Translations under genes and position numbers: made by a program
NCBI GenBank assembly: GCA_017935365.1
Contig: JAGBHT010000012.1
Location: forward strand, 1-47,262
Direction: 5' to 3'
Origin: Ruminiclostridium sp.
GTDB lineage: Bacteria; Bacillota; Clostridia; Oscillospirales; Ruminococcaceae
DNA: 47,262 nt
The notes under the pieces: generated by a model
Told to the model about the DNA's origin: nothing
Databases searched by the model: none
Seen by the model: the letters and a program-made list of their open reading frames with translations, nothing else
Shown here: in pieces, positions 42,876 to 47,262 of the stretch
Layout of the letters: every line of letters starts with the position of its first letter
Position numbering within the stretch: the first letter of the stretch is position 1

Positions 42876-45800
42876 ATGTCAGTTTATCGCATTTATGTGG
42901 AAAAGAAGCCGCAGTTTGCCGTTGAGGGAAAAGCTGTTCTCTCAGACCTTAAAACCGCACTTCAGATCAAGGGTATTGAAGACGTGCGCATCGTAAACCG
43001 TTACGATGCAGAGGGTATCACAAAGGAGAACTTTGAAAAGGCTACTCCTACTGTATTCTCAGAGCCACCTGTTGACGATGTTTACTATTCACTGCCCGAG
43101 ATCAAGGCAGATGAAAAGATGTTTGCAACAGAGTTTTTACCCGGTCAGTTCGATCAGAGAGCAGACTCTGCCGCTCAGTGTATCCAGATGCTGTGTCAGG
43201 GCGAACGTCCTACAGTAAAATACGCTAAGCTGTACATATTGAAGGGCAATATTTCCGATGATGACTTTGCAAAGATAAAGCACTATCTCATAAACGCCGT
43301 AGAAGCAAGAGAGTGCGGCTTTGAGCAGTACGAAACGCTTGATGTAAAGTATGATATCCCTAAGGACGTTGCGGTTCTTGACGGATTTATAGGTCTTTCG
43401 GAAGACGAGCTTGCAGAGTTTATCAAGAAGTACGCTCTTGCTATGGACCTCGGCGATATAAAGTTCTGTCAGGAATATTTCAAAAAGGAACAGAGAGATC
43501 CTACCCTTACCGAAATCAGAATGATAGATACATACTGGTCGGATCACTGCCGTCATACAACATTCGGCACAATAATCGACAATGCAACGATCGACGCGCC
43601 CTACATTGCCGAAACATATAAAGAATACAAGCTCGACAAGGAAGAACTCGGCAGAAGCGCAAAGCCGATATGCCTTATGGACATTGCGACTGCGGCTGTA
43701 AGAAAGCTGAAAAAAGACGGTCTGCTCCCCGACCTTGACGAGAGTGAAGAGATAAATGCCTGCTCGGTAAAGATCACCGTTGACGTAGACGGCAAGGACG
43801 AGCAGTGGCTTCTTATGTTCAAGAACGAAACACATAACCACCCCACCGAGATAGAACCTTTCGGCGGTGCGGCTACCTGCCTCGGCGGCGCTATAAGAGA
43901 TCCGCTTTCAGGTCGTTCTTACGTTTACCAGGCTATGCGTGTAACAGGCGCTTCAGATCCCCTGCTCCCTGTTGACAAGACTATCCCCGGTAAGCTTCCT
44001 CCGAGAAAGATAACAACAACAGCCGCTCAGGGCTATTCATCATACGGCAACCAGATAGGTCTTGCAACAGGTCACGTTGCCGAAATATACGATCCCGGAT
44101 ATATGGCTAAGCGTATGGAGATAGGCGCTGTAATCGGTGCCGCTCCCGCTGAGAACGTTGTCCGTGAGCGTCCCGTACCCGGTGACATAATCATTCTGCT
44201 AGGCGGCAGAACAGGTCGTGACGGTTGCGGCGGCGCTACAGGTTCATCAAAGTCACACAGCGTAGAATCGCTCGAAACCTGCGGTGCCGAGGTTCAGAAG
44301 GGTAACGCTCCCGAAGAAAGAAAGCTCCAGAGATTATTCCGTGACAAGAATGCAACAAAGCTGATAAAGCGTTGCAACGACTTCGGCGCAGGCGGTGTTT
44401 CCGTTGCTATAGGCGAACTTGCAGACGGTCTTGAGATCGACCTCAACGCAGTTCCCAAGAAGTATGACGGTCTTGACGGCACAGAGCTTGCCATTTCAGA
44501 ATCACAGGAAAGAATGGCAGTGGTCGTTGACAAGAACGACGTTGACAAGTTCATTGCTCTTGCAGGCAAGGAAAACCTTGAAGCTACTCCCGTTGCGGTA
44601 GTTACCGAAAATCCCAGACTGAAGATGAACTGGAACGGCAAGACTATCTGCGACATTTCAAGAGAATTCTTAAATTCAAACGGTGCCGAAAAGCACACCG
44701 ATATACACGTTCCCGCTCCCACGGTAAGCTATTCTACAGGCAGACACAACACTAAGGAAGAATGGGAAAAGCTCGTTACCGACCTTAACGTATGCTCACA
44801 GAAGGGTCTTGTACAGCGTTTCGACTCGACGATCGGCGCAGGTACTGTTCTTATGCCTTATTCGGGCAAGACACAGCAGACACCTGTACAGGCTATGGCT
44901 GCAAAGCTCCCCGTACTTTCGGGCAACACAAAGACAGCTTCTATAATGGCATGGGGCTTTGATCCTTTCGTAAGCCGTCAGTCGCCTTACCACGCTGCCG
45001 CTCTTGCAGTAGTCGAAAGTATGGCAAAGGTAGTTGCCGCAGGCGGTAAGAGCGAAAAGTGCTGGCTTACATTCCAGGAATACTTCGAGCGTACACAGGG
45101 CGATCCTGAGCGTTGGGGCAAGCCTTTTGCCGCACTCCTCGGTGCATACAAGGCACAGATCGCACTTTCAAGCGGCGCTATCGGCGGTAAGGACTCTATG
45201 TCCGGCACATTCGAACATATCGATGTTCCGCCTACGCTTGTTTCATTCGCAGTTTCAACAGCTAAGTCGGACAAGATAATCTCTGCCGAGTTCAAACTTC
45301 CCTGCAGTGATATTTACTACATCGAGCCTTCATACGATGAAAACGGTATGCCTGACTTTGACAGTGTAAAGAAGGTATTTGCTACAGTTGAAAAGGCAAT
45401 TGCAGACGGCACTGCCCTGTCGGTATGGACCTTGGCACACGGCGGTATTGCAGAAGGTATCTTCAAGATGTCGCTCGGTAACAGGATCGGTGCAAAGCTT
45501 AAAGCTATGGACGATGAAAAGCTGTTTGGTCTGCACTATGGTGCATTCATTATCGAGGCTAAGGGCGCAATTGAAGGCGCTGAGCTTATCGGTGAAACAG
45601 TCAGCGATTATACGATCACAGCAGGCAATGTCAAGCTTGACATTGCAGAACTTGAAAAGAAGTATGACGCTGTACTTGAACCTATCTTCAAAAATTCACT
45701 CCCCGAAATGCCGAAGCCTGTTTCAGTAGCTTACGACAAGGGTTGTGACTTACTTATCAACAAGGCGCCCGGCAAGATAGCAAAACCCAAGGTACTTATC

Positions 45801-46583
45801 CCCGTATTCCCCGGTACAAACTGCGAATACGATATGGCAGCCGCATTCAACAGATACGGCGGTGAGGCTGAGATATTCGTTATCAGAAACCTTTCTGCAA
45901 AGAATATGGAAGACAGCGTAAACGAGTTTGCAAAGAGAATTGAAGACAGCCAGATGATCGCTGTTCCCGGCGGTTTCTCAGGCGGTGACGAACCCGAGGG
46001 TTCTGCTAAGTTCATCAACGCATTCTTCCGTAACCCCAAGATCAAGGACGCTGTAGAGAATATGCTCTACACCCGTGACGGTCTTATGATCGGTATATGC
46101 AACGGCTTCCAAGCTCTTATCAAGCTCGGACTTGTACCTTTCGGTAAGATAGTTCCTCTGTCAAGCGAGAGCCCCACACTTACATACAACACGATCGGCA
46201 GACACCAGTCACAGCTTGCGCTTACAAAGATCTGCACCAACAAGTCACCGTGGCTTATGCACTGCAAGGTGGGCGAGGTTTACAATATCCCGATCTCACA
46301 CGGTGAGGGACGTTTCGTAGCAAGCGATGAGGTTATCGCAAAGCTCATCGAAAACGGTCAGGTTGCTACTCAGTATGTTGACCTGAACGGCGAGCCTACA
46401 ATGGATCTTGCTTACAACCCCAACAGCTCGATGTGCGCTATCGAGGGTATCATCTCTCCCGATGGTCGTGTACTCGGTAAGATGGGTCACACAGAGCGTA
46501 TCAGCTCAGACACCTGCGTAAACGTTGACGGCAACAAGGAACAGCTTCTGTTCAAGGGCGGCGTTGACTACTTCAAGCTTTAA
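42876..46583 (+). CDS. purL: Phosphoribosylformylglycinamidine synthase, single-chain
   Basis: 1235 aa. Converts FGAR to FGAM in purine synthesis using glutamine. The large single-chain form combines all domains: an N-terminal PurS-like domain (1-160), a linker, two AIRS-like catalytic halves (about 190-960) with HTTFGT, NETHNHPT and RTGRDGCGGATGSSKS, and a C-terminal glutamine amidotransferase domain (about 970-1235; VFPGTNCEYD, GICNGFQ with the catalytic Cys). GGAGG lies before the ATG. Confidence 0.97.
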   Translation: MSVYRIYVEKKPQFAVEGKAVLSDLKTALQIKGIEDVRIVNRYDAEGITKENFEKATPTVFSEPPVDDVYYSLPEIKADEKMFATEFLPGQFDQRADSAAQCIQMLCQGERPTVKYAKLYILKGNISDDDFAKIKHYLINAVEARECGFEQYETLDVKYDIPKDVAVLDGFIGLSEDELAEFIKKYALAMDLGDIKFCQEYFKKEQRDPTLTEIRMIDTYWSDHCRHTTFGTIIDNATIDAPYIAETYKEYKLDKEELGRSAKPICLMDIATAAVRKLKKDGLLPDLDESEEINACSVKITVDVDGKDEQWLLMFKNETHNHPTEIEPFGGAATCLGGAIRDPLSGRSYVYQAMRVTGASDPLLPVDKTIPGKLPPRKITTTAAQGYSSYGNQIGLATGHVAEIYDPGYMAKRMEIGAVIGAAPAENVVRERPVPGDIIILLGGRTGRDGCGGATGSSKSHSVESLETCGAEVQKGNAPEERKLQRLFRDKNATKLIKRCNDFGAGGVSVAIGELADGLEIDLNAVPKKYDGLDGTELAISESQERMAVVVDKNDVDKFIALAGKENLEATPVAVVTENPRLKMNWNGKTICDISREFLNSNGAEKHTDIHVPAPTVSYSTGRHNTKEEWEKLVTDLNVCSQKGLVQRFDSTIGAGTVLMPYSGKTQQTPVQAMAAKLPVLSGNTKTASIMAWGFDPFVSRQSPYHAAALAVVESMAKVVAAGGKSEKCWLTFQEYFERTQGDPERWGKPFAALLGAYKAQIALSSGAIGGKDSMSGTFEHIDVPPTLVSFAVSTAKSDKIISAEFKLPCSDIYYIEPSYDENGMPDFDSVKKVFATVEKAIADGTALSVWTLAHGGIAEGIFKMSLGNRIGAKLKAMDDEKLFGLHYGAFIIEAKGAIEGAELIGETVSDYTITAGNVKLDIAELEKKYDAVLEPIFKNSLPEMPKPVSVAYDKGCDLLINKAPGKIAKPKVLIPVFPGTNCEYDMAAAFNRYGGEAEIFVIRNLSAKNMEDSVNEFAKRIEDSQMIAVPGGFSGGDEPEGSAKFINAFFRNPKIKDAVENMLYTRDGLMIGICNGFQALIKLGLVPFGKIVPLSSESPTLTYNTIGRHQSQLALTKICTNKSPWLMHCKVGEVYNIPISHGEGRFVASDEVIAKLIENGQVATQYVDLNGEPTMDLAYNPNSSMCAIEGIISPDGRVLGKMGHTERISSDTCVNVDGNKEQLLFKGGVDYFKL

Positions 46584-46606
46584 TAACAGCAAACACATAA
46601 AATACG

Positions 46607-46642
46607 GCACCCTGCAAGGCAAATGCTTTGCAGGGTGCTTTT
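46607..46642 (+). terminator. Terminator of purL
   Basis: An 11-bp stem (46607-46617 with 46628-46638) followed by TTTT. Confidence 0.85.
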
Positions 46643-46652
46643 GTATGCAAAA

Positions 46653-46678
46653 ACAGGGCAGATTTTCATCTGCCCTGT
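46653..46678 (-). terminator. Terminator of the wall-anchored protein gene
   Basis: A 10-bp stem (46653-46662 with 46669-46678), and on the - strand a TTTTTG run follows. Confidence 0.85.
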
Positions 46679-46689
46679 TGCAATATTAT

Positions 46690-47262
46690 TTACTTGTTCT
46701 TCTTGCTTTTGATTTTAAGCGTTATCGGAGCAACACCGCCTGCGACAAATGCAACTGCTATCCAAAGTGCCAGTGATTCACTGCCTGTTTCGGGGCTGTC
46801 CTTACCGCCGAACTCACGCGGGAATTTTGCGTAATCGCACGAGATACATTCGTAATGACCTATACCGGGTTCTGTGCCGTTCGGTTCTTTATCAACCACC
46901 CATCTGAATTCGTGGTCGGCAACATCTGTCTTATTGCCGTCATCATCAATGTGCCAGTGATGTTCTTCATCATTGTGCCATTTATCCTTGTCATCGGGAT
47001 TTTCCGGTTGATCCGGTAGCAGGTCAAGTTCGTTTTCCTCAACAAAACCGCAGACAAAGCAATATCTTTTTCCCAGACTGTTTTCAGACGATGTGGAAGC
47101 TTTCACGGTTTCCCATTCCGACCAGTCGTGACCGAGCGGATCGGTATTGCGTTCCTCTTCCGCCTTGCAGACTGAACAAATACGCTTTTCTTTACCTCCA
47201 TCTGTACAGGTCGGTGCTTTGCTTTCCTGCCATTCTCCGAACGTGTGACCGCCTGGTGCAAT
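46690..47262 (-). CDS. Wall-anchored protein with Cys-rich repeats, C-terminal part
   Basis: Partial: the frame stays open to the window end, so the start is outside. At least two repeat units are visible, of the type EW..SKAPTCTDGGKEKRICSVCK and WSEWETVKAST....YCFVCG, each with a CxxC pair and aromatic residues, as in surface proteins of gut Firmicutes. The end has a sorting-signal layout: SPETG, a hydrophobic helix, then KIKSKKNK. SPxTG-type motifs are used by some clostridial sortases. An Asp/His-rich linker (HNDEEHHWHIDDDG) lies between. Confident on anchor, not on ligand. Confidence 0.8.
   Translation of the reverse strand: MAPGGHTFGEWQESKAPTCTDGGKEKRICSVCKAEEERNTDPLGHDWSEWETVKASTSSENSLGKRYCFVCGFVEENELDLLPDQPENPDDKDKWHNDEEHHWHIDDDGNKTDVADHEFRWVVDKEPNGTEPGIGHYECISCDYAKFPREFGGKDSPETGSESLALWIAVAFVAGGVAPITLKIKSKKNK

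Noticed and set aside
43137..43841. 234-aa - strand frame inside purL
   Set aside because: Antisense shadow in a conserved enzyme domain.

Overview
The window looks like chromosome of an anaerobic, gut-type Clostridia bacterium, probably Oscillospiraceae/Ruminococcaceae (Ruminococcus or [Eubacterium] siraeum-like). This is inferred from gene content and order: DUF512-der-plsY-gpsA, DUF1934-argS, a single-chain 1235-residue PurL, a zinc-type L32, many Gram-positive lipoproteins, a GH26 mannanase and an SPxTG-like wall anchor. Most genes are ordinary housekeeping genes. I saw no rRNA, tRNA, CRISPR array or insertion sequence.

Layout. 1-240: cluster of short hairpins with related six-base loops. 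353-1879 (-): Na+/proline symporter. 2383-10360: a small + strand ORF, then the - strand run gpsA, plsY, der, a lipoprotein, a DUF512 radical-SAM protein, rpmF, a P-loop protein and pgi. 10857-14073 (+): a short overlapping leader ORF, two FtsX/MacB-type permeases and their ATPase. 14130-15864: a D,D-carboxypeptidase and a small membrane protein. 15941-22501 (-): an accessory island with a DNRLRE/Big_2 surface protein, two paralogous SurA_N-type lipoproteins, other unrecognised proteins, and repeated hairpin blocks carrying fragments of broken reading frames. 22905-32991 (+): an AraC regulator followed by a degenerate D-Ala-D-Ala-ligase-like protein, DUF1934, argS, a homocysteine methyltransferase, a YfhO membrane protein, a Nudix hydrolase and murC. 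33047-33845: a small AT-rich lipoprotein island bounded by a second, diverged copy of the last 99 bp of murC. 33980-36233 (-): an aldose-epimerase-like gene and the GH26 lipoprotein. 36500-40832 (+): a CorC/CNNM transporter, an NfeD-like protein, a YcxB-like protein, araD and an unrecognised protein. 40892-41122 (-): an HPr-like protein without the active-site histidine. 41475-46583 (+): mtaB, with an abnormal start, and purL. 46690-end (-): a partial wall-anchored protein.

How the parts fit. Phospholipid synthesis (gpsA, plsY), ribosome assembly (der, rpmF), peptidoglycan synthesis (murC, D,D-carboxypeptidase), translation (argS, mtaB), glycolysis (pgi) and purine synthesis (purL) form the core. 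Mannan and pentose use (GH26, epimerase, araD) suggests a plant-fibre diet. The most unusual areas are the 15.9-22.5 kb island, which resembles a collapsed polymorphic-toxin/immunity locus, the ligase-like protein lacking ATP/metal ligands, the murC 3' duplication, and the mtaB start.
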